A DNA stretch of 64,000 nucleotides from the NCBI GenBank assembly GCA_006218035.1, contig VBWC01000004.1, forward strand, positions 159,537 through 223,536, read 5' to 3'. How positions within the stretch are numbered: the first letter of the stretch is position 1; each line of letters begins with the position of its first letter. The stretch is from Gammaproteobacteria bacterium (GTDB taxonomy: Bacteria > Pseudomonadota > Gammaproteobacteria > VBWC01). Under the pieces are notes generated by a model, which was given only the letters and a program-made list of their open reading frames with translations, made no database searches and was not told the origin of the DNA. Positions 1 to 8,090 of the stretch are shown piece by piece. A program made the translations under genes and the position numbers.

Positions 1-302
1 TGCGCGAATACCTGCATCGCCTCGTCGAGCCGGCCGAGGAAGCGCAGCGCGTTGCCGAGATTGGCACAGGCCTCGAAGTAATCGGGCCGTATCGCCAGCG
101 CCTGCTGCGAACATCGCGCGGATTCGTCAAACAGGCCGAGTATGCCGTTGACGACGCCTTGCATGAACCACGCCTCGGCATCGCGCGGATCGATCATGCA
201 GATATCGTTATAGAGCGCCTTGGCCTCAAGCAGGCGCTTCTTCTGCAACAGTTCGAGCGCCTGCCGCTTTTTCCCCTGGGTCTTGATGTTCTTGTGCTTC
301 AT
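1..302 (-). CDS. TPR-repeat protein, N-terminal part (runs off the window)
   Basis: The reading frame opens with an ATG at 302 and stays open to base 1, giving 100 codons. The product begins MKHKNIKTQGKKRQALELL and continues into tetratricopeptide helices (A-W-F-M-Q-G, then R-P-D-Y-F-E-A-C-A-N-L-G-N-A-L). The spacing of G, A and N residues matches TPR units like those in the next gene upstream. It follows the glycosyltransferase gene on the same strand after 177 bases, so the two are probably co-transcribed. The catalytic part, if any, lies outside the window; by analogy with its neighbour it could be a second OGT-like transferase, but that cannot be seen here. Confidence 0.8.
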   Translation of the reverse strand, partial: MKHKNIKTQGKKRQALELLQKKRLLEAKALYNDICMIDPRDAEAWFMQGVVNGILGLFDESARCSQQALAIRPDYFEACANLGNALRFLGRLDEAMQVFA

Positions 303-479
303 GGATCAGCAGTATCCCCGGCACTCGCCCGCGGTCTGTTTATTATCCAGGACCTGACGGCCTGCTCACCTGTCTTTTGCCTCACCGATCGCTGTCGAGG
401 GCAGGCACCCGCGTGAACCCGGAAATTGGCTCAGTCTGCCGGACGCCGACCCGTGGGCCTGCACGCCAGAATAACCGAT

Positions 480-2588
480 TCAATCGGATGCTTCTTGAGC
501 TTCACACCATCGTTGCCACATCTGCCGATAAGCGGCGTGCAGTTCCTGATGAAACCGCCGCGGATCGCACAGCGGTGATGCCTGCATCCGCTCGCGCAAC
601 TCGCTCCGCCACTTCGCCAACCGTGCTGTCTCGCCCGCCAGGCGCCGCACGACATCGCGATACGCCGTGGCGTCAGCGGCGATCAGTTCGGGCAGGCCGA
701 TCTGATTCAGGATACTGACGCCAACCCGGCCGGCATGCATCGTTCCGGCCAGCACCACCACCGGCACGCCCATCCATAACGCCTCGCAGGTTGTCGTCGT
801 GCCGTTGTAGGGAAACGTGTCGAGCGCGATATCAATGCGCCGATACAGCGCCAGATGATCGGCGCGGGCGGGCAAGCGACCCAGCAGTTCAACACGCGCC
901 GGTGCTATGCCGTAGTGCGCGAACCGTTCGTGACACAACGCGCGCGTGCCGGCATCGGCGAGCGAGTTGTTTTTAAGAACCAGGCGGGCATCGGGCAGTT
1001 CGGTCAGCAGCGTCGACCACAACGCAATGGCTGCCTCGGTGAGTTTTGCCTGGTTGTTGAACGAACCGAACGTTATGCATCCGTTGGCGTGATACGGCGA
1101 CGGCGCCGGTGGCGGCGCGTCTTCCGGCGGTGCGTAACACAGAAAACCGCCCGGCAGCCGCAGCAGCGATTCGGTATGGCATTCATCACTCGCTCCCGGC
1201 GGATCGGCCCAGCGATCGGTGATGCGGTAATCCATCGCCGCCAGCCCGGTGGTGTTGGGATAACCCAGATAGGACACCTGCACCGGCGCCAGCCGGCGCG
1301 CCAGCAGTGGCAACCGGTTATTCGCGGTATGCCCGGCCAGATCGACCAGAATATCGATCTCGTCCTGAGCCACCAGCGCGGCAAGCTGCTCGTCGCTGAT
1401 GCCGGCCACCATGCGCCAGTGATCCGCCAGGTGTTTGAGCTGCCCGGTGACGGCGTCCGCGGCGGCGACATCGGCGTAGCCGACGATCTCATCGGCCGAC
1501 CCGCCGTGGCGCGCAAACAATGCCTGCGCAAAACTCGCCACCGGATGATCGCGGAAATCGGGCGACAGGTAACCGATCTTCAGCCGGCGCTGCGTATCCT
1601 GCCGCCGGGCGCGACCTGTCGCGCGGCCTGCGGCGGGATATCGCCTGCCCCACGCGAGGTGCTGCGCGTAGATTTCGGCGGCGGTCACGGCCGGATCATA
1701 ATTCAGCGCCATCAGCAAACCGCTGTGCGCGGCCGGGAAGTCGGGATTACCGGCCAGCGCCTGTCGAAAACACTGCTGCGCCCCGGCGAGGTTGCCCTGA
1801 TATTGCAACGCACTGGCAAGATTGTTCCACGCGAGCGCGTAATCCGGCTGGTGTTTCAGCGCAACGCGGTAATGGTCGATGGCCTCGCCGAGCTGACCGT
1901 GCAGCTGCAATACATTGCCAAGATTATTATGTGCGCTCGCATAGTTCGGCCGCCGCCGGACGGCCTCTTGATAGGCGGCGATCGCCTCCGCACTCCGGCC
2001 GAGATGGTGACAGGCATTGCCGATATTGTTGAATATGACCACGTTGTCGGGCTGCGATCGCAGCGCCTGCCGGTAAAGCTCCAGCGCTTGCGCCGACTCG
2101 CCGGCCGCGTGCAATACATTACCCAGATTTACCAGCGCCTCGGGAAAGTCGGGCTGGATCCTGATGGCACGGCGATACGCGCCGGCGGCCTGCGTCGCCA
2201 GTCCGGCGGCGAACTGGCTGTTACCCAACCCCAGCCACGCGCCGGCATCGGCTGGCTGCAGCGTCAGCAATTCATCGAAGCAGGCGGTCGCGTCGGCGTA
2301 TTGCTGCTGGTTATGATGTTGCAGGCCCAGCATGCGCAACGCCTGAACGAGCCCCACCCGCGCCGGTTGATGCTGCGGATCGATGACCAGCGCCTGACGG
2401 AACGCGTCACGCGCCTCGTCAAGCAAACCGATCTGGCCGGACAGGCCACCGAGTACCGACCAGGCGTTGGCGTCATTGTCGGCATGCCGGCAGATTTCCC
2501 GATACAGCTGCTGCGCGGCGGGCAAGGACTGTTCCTTGATCAGCTGTTGCGCGCGGTCCTTCTTCGCCTGTAACGCGCGGCGATTCAT
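480..2588 (-). CDS. TPR-containing O-linked GlcNAc transferase (OGT/SPINDLY-like, GT41)
   Basis: This is a cytoplasmic glycosyltransferase expected to move a sugar, probably GlcNAc or a relative, from a nucleotide sugar to Ser/Thr of proteins. The first half (about residues 1-300) is a run of TPR units with repeated G-N-A and N-N-L-G-N motifs. The second half is the GT41 fold: L-K-I-G-Y-L-S-P-D-F-R-D-H, D-L-A-G-H-T-A-N-N-R-L, V-Q-V-S-Y-L-G-Y-P-N-T-T-G, T-F-G-S-F-N-N and D-T-F-P-Y-N-G-T-T-T-T-C-E-A-L-W-M-G-V-P are all recognisable. The ATG at 2588 (MNRR) is preferred to one nine codons earlier because it overlaps the TGA of the methyltransferase gene as TGATG, implying coupled translation. The sugar donor and protein targets cannot be read from the sequence. 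Confidence 0.9.
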   Translation of the reverse strand: MNRRALQAKKDRAQQLIKEQSLPAAQQLYREICRHADNDANAWSVLGGLSGQIGLLDEARDAFRQALVIDPQHQPARVGLVQALRMLGLQHHNQQQYADATACFDELLTLQPADAGAWLGLGNSQFAAGLATQAAGAYRRAIRIQPDFPEALVNLGNVLHAAGESAQALELYRQALRSQPDNVVIFNNIGNACHHLGRSAEAIAAYQEAVRRRPNYASAHNNLGNVLQLHGQLGEAIDHYRVALKHQPDYALAWNNLASALQYQGNLAGAQQCFRQALAGNPDFPAAHSGLLMALNYDPAVTAAEIYAQHLAWGRRYPAAGRATGRARRQDTQRRLKIGYLSPDFRDHPVASFAQALFARHGGSADEIVGYADVAAADAVTGQLKHLADHWRMVAGISDEQLAALVAQDEIDILVDLAGHTANNRLPLLARRLAPVQVSYLGYPNTTGLAAMDYRITDRWADPPGASDECHTESLLRLPGGFLCYAPPEDAPPPAPSPYHANGCITFGSFNNQAKLTEAAIALWSTLLTELPDARLVLKNNSLADAGTRALCHERFAHYGIAPARVELLGRLPARADHLALYRRIDIALDTFPYNGTTTTCEALWMGVPVVVLAGTMHAGRVGVSILNQIGLPELIAADATAYRDVVRRLAGETARLAKWRSELRERMQASPLCDPRRFHQELHAAYRQMWQRWCEAQEASD

Positions 2589-3811
2589 CAGAGCTTTTGC
2601 CGCAGATCGCGCCACTGAAAACCGGTCAGCGGCTCATGAATGCCTTTGGTCAGGGCGATGACCTTGAATACCTCGCCCATCTCGCCCGGCATCGTCAGGC
2701 GCTTGATCTGCTGCGCGGTTGCCAGCCGTTGCCGGTCGTTTTTCTCACCCTCCTGCGCGAACGCGGTGATGCCTGTCGCAAACAGAAAATAGGCCTGCGT
2801 CGTATAGCCTGCGACGCCCATGCCGGCGGCGACGGCAGTCTCGGCGACGGCGGTAAAATCGACATGGCTGGTGATGTCCTGCAGACCGACCAGCCGCAAC
2901 GGATCATCGTGGGCATGATGACGGTAATGACAGCGCAGCGTACCGCTGCTGCGCTCGGGATGATAATACTCACGGCGCGGATAGCCGTAATCGACGATCA
3001 GCACCATACCTGCTTCAAGGCTGTCCGCAACGCTGGCGATCCAGCCCTCGGCGGCCAGGTGAAGTTCCGATTCGTAGCCCTCCGGCAGGCGCGCTCCGAT
3101 GGCCTGCTCGATCCCGGCCACACGCTCGACCAGGCGCGGATTGTGCGCCGGCACTGCGTACCAGACCAGCCGGTCGTCGGCCACGGCGACCATGAGCTCG
3201 TCTACACCGGACGACGTGCGGCGGAAGCGCTGCACCGGCATCGCGTCGAGCACCTCGTTGGCCAGCACGACACCGCGAAATTGTCCGGGCGGCAAGCTAT
3301 CCAGCCATTGCACCCGCGCGGCGAGATCCGCCGGCAGTTCTTGCAGACAGCGGCGCTGGCGCTCGCGCAGATCGGCGCTGGTTTCGAGGATGAAATAGCG
3401 ATCGGGCAGGCAATCCAGCGCCTGCAACTGTTGCAGCACGCCGCTGGCCAGCAGGCCGGTACCGGCACCGGCCTCCAGCACGTCACCGCCGCCGAGCAGC
3501 GCAAGAACCTGCGCACACTGCCGCGCGACGCAGCGCGCGAACAACGGCGACAACTCCGGCGCCGTCACGAAGTCTCCGGCGGCGCCGAACTTGGGCAGAC
3601 CGGCGCTGTAGTAACCGAGCCCCGGCGCGTACAACGCCAGTTCCATAAATCGCGCGAAATCGATATATCCGCCCCGATCCTCGATCTCACGGCGAATGAC
3701 GGCCTCAAGCCGCCGGCTGTGCGCGAGTGCCTCGGCGTCCGGTTCCGGCAGGCCACGGGCACCGGGATTTTCTGTTGGACGCATCAGCGGTTTTTCGTGG
3801 CTTTTGGTCAT
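2588..3811 (-). CDS. MidA-family SAM-dependent methyltransferase (DUF185/NDUFAF7-like)
   Basis: The product resembles the MidA/NDUFAF7 family, whose mitochondrial member methylates an arginine of a complex I subunit; the bacterial substrate is generally unknown. Family signatures include G-G-Y-I-D-F-A-R-F-M-E-L-A-L-Y-A-P-G-L-G-Y-Y near the N-terminus, G-D-F-V-T-A-P-E-L-S-P-L-F and the SAM-binding L-E-A-G-A-G-T-G-L-L-A. Later motifs are A-N-E-V-L-D-A-M-P-V and V-D-Y-G-Y-P-R-R-E-Y-Y. The start is placed at 3811 (MTKSHEK) because the frame upstream runs into a palindromic intergenic repeat; 3784 (MRPTEN) is an alternative. No strong ribosome site is visible. Its stop overlaps the start of the glycosyltransferase gene. 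The gene is divergent from the pteridine reductase, a neighbour typical of gammaproteobacterial folate loci. Confidence 0.88.
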   Translation of the reverse strand: MTKSHEKPLMRPTENPGARGLPEPDAEALAHSRRLEAVIRREIEDRGGYIDFARFMELALYAPGLGYYSAGLPKFGAAGDFVTAPELSPLFARCVARQCAQVLALLGGGDVLEAGAGTGLLASGVLQQLQALDCLPDRYFILETSADLRERQRRCLQELPADLAARVQWLDSLPPGQFRGVVLANEVLDAMPVQRFRRTSSGVDELMVAVADDRLVWYAVPAHNPRLVERVAGIEQAIGARLPEGYESELHLAAEGWIASVADSLEAGMVLIVDYGYPRREYYHPERSSGTLRCHYRHHAHDDPLRLVGLQDITSHVDFTAVAETAVAAGMGVAGYTTQAYFLFATGITAFAQEGEKNDRQRLATAQQIKRLTMPGEMGEVFKVIALTKGIHEPLTGFQWRDLRQKL

Positions 3812-3877
3812 GGGTCTGGCCAATACTATAGCGCTACAATACGCGCAGAAACCGTGAAAGTATTTCCGGCTATTGCT

Positions 3878-3950
3878 CCCTCTCCCACAGGGAGAGGGCC
3901 GGGGTGAGGGGATCAATTAAACAGGCTTTTGTTTTTTATATCCCCTCACC
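3878..3950. repeat. Compound palindromic intergenic repeat
   Basis: A perfect 9-bp inverted repeat (CCCTCTCCC / GGGAGAGGG, 3878-3898, 3-nt loop) is followed by an 11-bp inverted pair (GGTGAGGGGAT at 3903-3913, ATCCCCTCACC at 3940-3950). This looks like the short CCCTCTCC-type palindromes scattered between genes in many proteobacteria. It lies between two divergent genes and contributes codons only to an implausibly early start of the methyltransferase frame. Confidence 0.7.
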
Positions 3951-4057
3951 CTGACCTTCTACCCTCCGGGCATAAATCCCTGAGGGAAACGGGACGCCGG
4001 GTTTCTTTCAAGTTTCAGTGACTACTTTCGTAGTCTCGCACATTACCGGAGCCTGCT

Positions 4058-4813
4058 GTGCAGAACAATGACAATAACCTAGCCGGCAAGGTCGTACTGA
4101 TTACCGGCGCGGCGCAGCGCATCGGCGCCGCAATCGCCCGCCACCTGCACGCCGGCGGCATGAACGTGGTGCTGCATTGCCGCACGTCACGCGCCGCCGC
4201 CGACGCGCTCGCGCGGGAACTTAACGCGCTGCGCGCGCAGTCCTGTGCCGTGGTCCAGGGCGACCTGCTCGACAGCCATGACCTTGTGCGCGTGCCGGCC
4301 GAGGCCGTCCAGGCGTGGGGCCGGCTGGATGTGCTGGTCAACAACGCGTCGACATTTCACGCAACGCCGGTGGGCACGGTAACGGATGGCCAGTGGGACG
4401 ACCTGCTCGGCACCAATCTGAAAGCACCTTTTTTTCTGGCGCAGGCGCTGGCCGGCGAGTTGCGAAAACGCCAGGGCTGCATCGTGAATATTGTCGATAT
4501 CCACGCCGAGCACCCGTTGAAATCCTATCCGGTCTACAGCATCGCGAAGGCCGGTCTGGCGATGATGACCAAATCGCTCGCCCGTGAGCTGGGCCCGGAG
4601 GTACGGGTCAACGGTGTTGCGCCCGGCGCGATACTCTGGCCAGAGCACGAGATGAGCGAGAAGGCCACGGCGCAGATCATCGCGCGCACCGCGCTGAAAC
4701 GCCAAGGCCACCCGGAAGACATCGCACGCGCCGTGCTGTTTCTGGTGCGCGATGCGGATTACATGACGGGCGAGATCATCACAATCGACGGCGGGCGGTC
4801 GTTGAGTATTTAA
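4058..4813 (+). CDS. Pteridine reductase-type short-chain dehydrogenase
   Basis: A 251-residue NAD(P)H-dependent SDR. The N-terminal cofactor motif is T-G-A-A-Q-R-I-G, with the arginine typical of pteridine reductases, followed by V-N-N-A-S (residues about 94-98). The active site reads Y-S-I-A-K (Tyr/Lys pair) and the nearby G-A-I-L-W-P-E loop is typical of the family. It probably reduces dihydropterins or dihydrofolate, supporting folate or pterin cofactor supply. It belongs with folK and folB, which lie on the other side of the 14.7-kb defence island. The coding sequence ends TTTAATAAAG, with a modest inverted repeat just downstream. Confidence 0.88.
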   Translation: MQNNDNNLAGKVVLITGAAQRIGAAIARHLHAGGMNVVLHCRTSRAAADALARELNALRAQSCAVVQGDLLDSHDLVRVPAEAVQAWGRLDVLVNNASTFHATPVGTVTDGQWDDLLGTNLKAPFFLAQALAGELRKRQGCIVNIVDIHAEHPLKSYPVYSIAKAGLAMMTKSLARELGPEVRVNGVAPGAILWPEHEMSEKATAQIIARTALKRQGHPEDIARAVLFLVRDADYMTGEIITIDGGRSLSI

Positions 4814-4828
4814 TAAAGAACCGGGGTA

Positions 4829-4851
4829 CGTCGCCACTGATTCCGGCGACG
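4829..4851. repeat. Small inverted repeat after the pteridine reductase gene
   Basis: CGTCGCC (4829-4835) and GGCGACG (4845-4851) can pair around a 9-nt loop. No T-run follows, so it is at best a weak terminator. The bases just before it (GGGGTACGTC) resemble the hairpin at 6634-6654, so both may be remnants of the same dispersed element at the left end of the island. Confidence 0.4.
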
Positions 4852-4852
4852 A

Positions 4853-5731
4853 TTAAGCGGGGCCACCGCCCAGCAGGCCTGGATGCTTGTTCTGGCGAAG
4901 CTGTTCGACAACCTTGTCCGTAAGCTTCCATGGATCGCCTTTAATCCATGCGACCAGCTCCACCCATATCTTGCCGAAAGCCTGGATGGCGTCGTCTTCG
5001 GTAAACGTGATGCCGACCGGCAACAACGGCGCAATATCCTCAGTCAGGCTCCGCGTGACCTTCTCCAGCATCCGCTGTTCGGCGACGGCGCGAGTGATTG
5101 GATTTCCTTCAAGGGCGAGGTAGTGCTCGAAGCAGGCGATGAGCTTGTCGGTGTCCATCGAAAGCTGCTTGAGCCCCTCATTCAAATCGAACAGATCGCG
5201 GTTTTTGCGCCGCTGCAGCAACGCACGAAGTTTTGTCCCGAAAATTTCCTCCGGCTCGAAGGATGCGATCTCGGTTTTCGCCCGATACCAGCGACTGTCA
5301 ACCTCGAAGGGATACTTCCTGATGCCGTAGAGACTTTCGTGCTCGCGGGTATTGATCTCGATCTTAAGTTTGAGAGTAGTTTCCATATCCGCTTCTGGCG
5401 CAAACCTGAACACCAGGTGTATCGAGTGCCCGGCCTGAGTCCGATTGAACTTGCCCAACCATGAAAGCGCGTCGCGAATAGCATCGATCGTGGGGCCGAT
5501 GGCCCCCGATTGCGTTTGAACCAGGTCGATGTCTTCCGAATAGCGCAGGGGCTGCCGAAAAAGCAGCTTGTGAATCGCCGTGCCGCCCCGAAAGGCGATC
5601 TTTCCCGCGAGCGCGGGTGAGTTGAATAGATCGCACAACGCGCGGCAGATGACGAGATCCTGTTCGACCTGCCTCGAATCCGGCCATGGCGCCCTGGCGC
5701 TCCACTCTTGAATATAGGAGGCGGGGATCAA
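4853..5731 (-). CDS. abiEii: AbiEii/AbiGii-family nucleotidyltransferase toxin
   Basis: A 292-residue protein of the AbiEii (DUF1814) nucleotidyltransferase-like toxin family, the toxic half of a type IV toxin-antitoxin or abortive-infection pair. Members inhibit growth, in characterised cases by modifying tRNA 3' ends. The fold's fingerprint is visible: F-R-G-G-T-A-I-H-K-L, then R-Y-S-E-D-I-D-L with the acidic metal ligands, and later E-E-I-F-G-T-K-L-R-A-L-L-Q-R-R-K-N-R-D-L-F-D-L. The frame starts with TTG at 5731, overlapping the antitoxin stop by four bases (TTGA), so toxin translation is probably coupled to that of the antitoxin. It is the left-most gene of the defence island. Confidence 0.87.
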   Translation of the reverse strand: MIPASYIQEWSARAPWPDSRQVEQDLVICRALCDLFNSPALAGKIAFRGGTAIHKLLFRQPLRYSEDIDLVQTQSGAIGPTIDAIRDALSWLGKFNRTQAGHSIHLVFRFAPEADMETTLKLKIEINTREHESLYGIRKYPFEVDSRWYRAKTEIASFEPEEIFGTKLRALLQRRKNRDLFDLNEGLKQLSMDTDKLIACFEHYLALEGNPITRAVAEQRMLEKVTRSLTEDIAPLLPVGITFTEDDAIQAFGKIWVELVAWIKGDPWKLTDKVVEQLRQNKHPGLLGGGPA

Positions 5732-6546
5732 TAATCAATCTCCACGGGTTCGTTGATCACCAGCATCCACTTGGAATCTTTCTCGTGCAGATCGGCCAGA
5801 GATTCGCTGAGTGGCTTGACGGAGGGGTCCAGAGGCTTCATCGATTTGGCCTTCCTGGCGAACGGCTCCAGCGCCTTGGCCTGGCGCGCGTGACCGGCAC
5901 GGTCCAGCAGATACCCGAGCCGGCGAACGGCAGAATTTTCGTAGACCGCTGCGGCTTGCGCCAGCTTGCGCGGATCGGCACGCGCGCCAAGGTCCTTGGC
6001 AATCTGCGCCACGCCACTGATGCCGGCAGCCTTGTGGAAATAGCGGGCGGAATCCAGCAGCGTCAGTTCTACACCGGCCGCCTTGGCGAAGCCCGCCTCG
6101 CTTTTCATGGGTGAAAGCCAACCGGACAAGTTGGTTTTGGCGAAGGGCACAGGGGCCTGATAGACGAACTGAAGACGATGACGACCGATTTCGAATGCCC
6201 GAAGTTGTTTCGGAACGATCACCTGAAAAACCATCGCCGCCTGATGCGACGAGCCATGAAAAGCGGCCGCCCGCAACAGAGAGATTCGATAGTCGATACC
6301 GAGGTAATTCATCAAAGGATCAATCCAGCGCACCGGATCGGGCGCCCCGGCCACACGATCCTCCGGTCGCAGAATCAGATAGAAGCCGCGGCGAGGGGTC
6401 GCCAGCCGATGTTTCCTGGCCAATCTGGCCGCAGCGGCAATGAAAGCTTCCGAACTCAGGCCAAGCGCCGCCAGCGCTTCCTCCCGAGAAAAACAGGCGC
6501 GGCCGCGAGAGAGCTGTTCGTCCAGGTACTTGTCAAGAGAAACCAT
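5728..6546 (-). CDS. abiEi: AbiEi-family antitoxin with N-terminal winged helix
   Basis: The upstream partner of the AbiEii toxin. The start is placed at the ATG at 6546 (MVSLDKYLDEQL), since the frame upstream codes for nothing family-like. The N-terminal stretch (about residues 1-60) has the winged-helix look of AbiEi antitoxins, including A-T-P-R-R-G-F-Y-L-I-L-R-P-E. The long C-terminal domain follows and ends M-L-V-I-N-E-P-V-E-I-D-Y. AbiEi proteins typically repress their own operon. Candidate operator sequences lie among the inverted repeats at 6634-6742. Its stop overlaps the toxin start. Confidence 0.85.
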   Translation of the reverse strand: MVSLDKYLDEQLSRGRACFSREEALAALGLSSEAFIAAAARLARKHRLATPRRGFYLILRPEDRVAGAPDPVRWIDPLMNYLGIDYRISLLRAAAFHGSSHQAAMVFQVIVPKQLRAFEIGRHRLQFVYQAPVPFAKTNLSGWLSPMKSEAGFAKAAGVELTLLDSARYFHKAAGISGVAQIAKDLGARADPRKLAQAAAVYENSAVRRLGYLLDRAGHARQAKALEPFARKAKSMKPLDPSVKPLSESLADLHEKDSKWMLVINEPVEIDY

Positions 6547-6633
6547 TCCCCGGTTATATGCGGGAATCGACAGAAAGACAACGTTTCTGCATATGACCGG
6601 GGCCGACCGGACTCTGAAACGGGTATTCGAAGA

Positions 6634-6654
6634 AACTGGGGTACGTCCCCAGTT
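6634..6654. repeat. Perfect hairpin upstream of the abiE operon
   Basis: AACTGGGG (6634-6641) and CCCCAGTT (6647-6654) form a perfect 8-bp stem around TACGT. It resembles REP-type palindromes (CTGGGGTACGTCCCCAG). It lies about 90 bases upstream of abiEi and could be a dispersed repeat or an operator. Confidence 0.55.
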
Positions 6655-6717
6655 ATTTCGATCCCGCACGCACCGCGTTCGTATTCGGCCCGGCAATTCC
6701 AACCGGCGGATTGGCTG

Positions 6718-6742
6718 AAATCGAACGCAGTGCGTTCGATTT
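6718..6742. repeat. Perfect 12-bp inverted repeat
   Basis: AAATCGAACGCA (6718-6729) is repeated inverted as TGCGTTCGATTT (6731-6742) with one base between. The 6547-6856 interval has no convincing gene and otherwise holds only this palindrome and the 6634 hairpin. Confidence 0.6.
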
Positions 6743-6856
6743 CTCCAGGCCAATGAGCAGCGGATAGGAAAGATAGAAGCGGCAGCAATATTCCAACTGG
6801 CGCACTGACCAGCCTTTCCCGAACTCTAGCGATAACCGCGCGGCAAGATCAATCAA

Positions 6857-6916
6857 CATCGTGGACAACGAATTTACTTTGAAACGTTTAGGCCGCGAGC
6901 GAGGCCGGGTCGTGTA
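6857..6916 (+). repeat. 60-bp direct repeat, left copy: orphan 3' end of the LexA-like gene
   Basis: Bases 6857-6916 are identical to 8513-8572, the last codons of the LexA/UmuD-like gene, including the catalytic-lysine region. Sequence identity stops abruptly on both sides. The left copy ends in GTG TAA and the right in GTG TAG, so both terminate at the same codon. The pattern suggests an attachment-site-like duplication or a recombination remnant around the Bro-N gene. Confidence 0.8.
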
Positions 6917-6966
6917 ACAACTTGGTCGCCGTCACTCTGCAAATACGATGGTAGACCCTGCGGGCC

Positions 6967-6984
6967 TACTGCCAAATATGGCAT
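6967..6984. promoter_or_regulatory. Palindrome TGCCA-N4-TGGCA, copy 1
   Basis: TACTGCCAAATATGGCAT occurs here and identically at 7939-7956, on either side of the Bro-N gene. The core TGCCA AATA TGGCA is a perfect dyad, as expected for a dimeric repressor site. This copy lies just past the 3' end of the Bro-N gene. Confidence 0.45.
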
Positions 6985-7010
6985 TGCAGTATCTGCCCCT
7001 GCTATTTCTC

Positions 7011-7885
7011 TTACGCTTTCTTCGGACGAGTGACAGCCTTGCGTTTAGCGGGCGGCGCCAGATAATTCTTTTTACTCACTACCGGCTTGCCGCTCTTGGC
7101 TTCCAACTCCTTACGGGCATTGCCCGCAACCGCCCCGCCTTCTTTCGCGGCCTTGCGATTATCGACAAAGCCTTGGGCATCTTTGCGTCGAGCAATTTCC
7201 GTAGTGCCCGCCTCGCCCAGCATGGTGAAGATCAGTTCCAGGTCGGTCATGTGGTCGCGCAGCTTGTTGCCGGTCTTGACCTTGTGCAGACCCTTGAGGC
7301 GGCTGTGCGCACCGGGCGTTACGCCGAAGGTGGCGCGGGCGATTTCGGCGGTGAGAATGGCGTATTCCTTGCCTTCCTGCACTCCGCGCGCCTTCCACTC
7401 GTCGGTCAACTCGCCACGCACGGAATAGAACGTAGCCGTTTTTCGATCCACGCCTGCGGATAGCCTTTGGCCTGGTACAGCTCGCGGGCACGGGCACTGG
7501 CCAATTCCGGGTTTTCGATTTCCTTCACCCGCTCGTAGCCCACCTGTGCCAGCCAGCGCTTGAAGGGTTCCGCGCGGGGCGAAGAGATGGACTGGATAAT
7601 GCGGAACAGCCCCTCGGTGTTGGCACAGTTGACCCGCTGGATACCGCCCTCCGTCTCTATGCGAAGGGGGGTGACAATTTGTCCCCACCCTTGAGATAAC
7701 TCATTATCCCTCAGGCGCATTTTTTTAATGTAGTCGCCCGGGTTAACACTGTCGGTGAGAACGGAGACTACATCCACAACAGCAAACCACCATTCCTCGT
7801 TATGCCATGTGCGGCGTATAGCCTTTTCCTGAAAGACAACAAGGTGGCTTTCTGATTTGCCGGGTATCGCGGTCTTTCTGCTCAT
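7011..7885 (-). pseudogene. Bro-N/antirepressor-family gene with a frameshift
   Basis: Two overlapping frames together encode one Bro-N-family protein (prophage antirepressor-like, DNA-binding). The N-terminal frame gives W-W-F-A-V-V-D-V-V-S-V-L-T-D-S, A-N-T-E-G-L-F-R-I-I-Q-S-I and A-E-P-F-K-R-W-L-A-Q-V-G-Y-E-R-V. It ends near 7406 after W-I-E-K-R-L-R-S-I. The second frame resumes V-R-G-E-L-T-D-E-W-K-A-R-G-V and continues to a lysine-rich end. A single missing base near 7425-7435 explains the break. The start at 7885 (MSRKTA) has an AGGGAGA ribosome site about eight bases upstream, better than the ATG at 7906. Such proteins are common in prophage and defence islands. The break could be real or a sequencing error. 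Confidence 0.8.
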
Positions 7886-7938
7886 GGTGCTTTTCTCCCT
7901 GCTCACTTTCGCTGTCTAGATGGCGGACGGTATACCGG

Positions 7939-7956
7939 TACTGCCAAATATGGCAT
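7939..7956. promoter_or_regulatory. Palindrome TGCCA-N4-TGGCA, copy 2: candidate operator
   Basis: An identical 18-bp copy of 6967-6984. It lies between the divergently transcribed Bro-N and LexA-like genes, about 55 bases upstream of the Bro-N start, where an operator would be expected. It does not match the classical CTG-N10-CAG LexA box, so which protein binds is unknown. Confidence 0.5.
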
Positions 7957-8090
7957 GGCAAGACCCGACCCCGTTGCCCCCGCGTAGCGTGTTCGCATCG
8001 CTGATACGTTTCGGGAACAGTCGTGTTGTTCTTTGTACCCGGCATCCCGTCTCCCTTGACCGGCGAACGATCGTTCGGTAGCGTATCCCC

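Noticed and set aside
855-2573. 572-codon open frame antisense to the glycosyltransferase gene
   Set aside because: It is a shadow of the GT41/TPR codons; its composition is Arg/Gln-rich without protein motifs.
2597-3907. 436-codon open frame antisense to the MidA-like gene
   Set aside because: Fully explained by the minus-strand methyltransferase.
3811-3916. Extended N-terminus of the methyltransferase from 3916
   Set aside because: Those codons come from a palindromic intergenic repeat, not family-like sequence.
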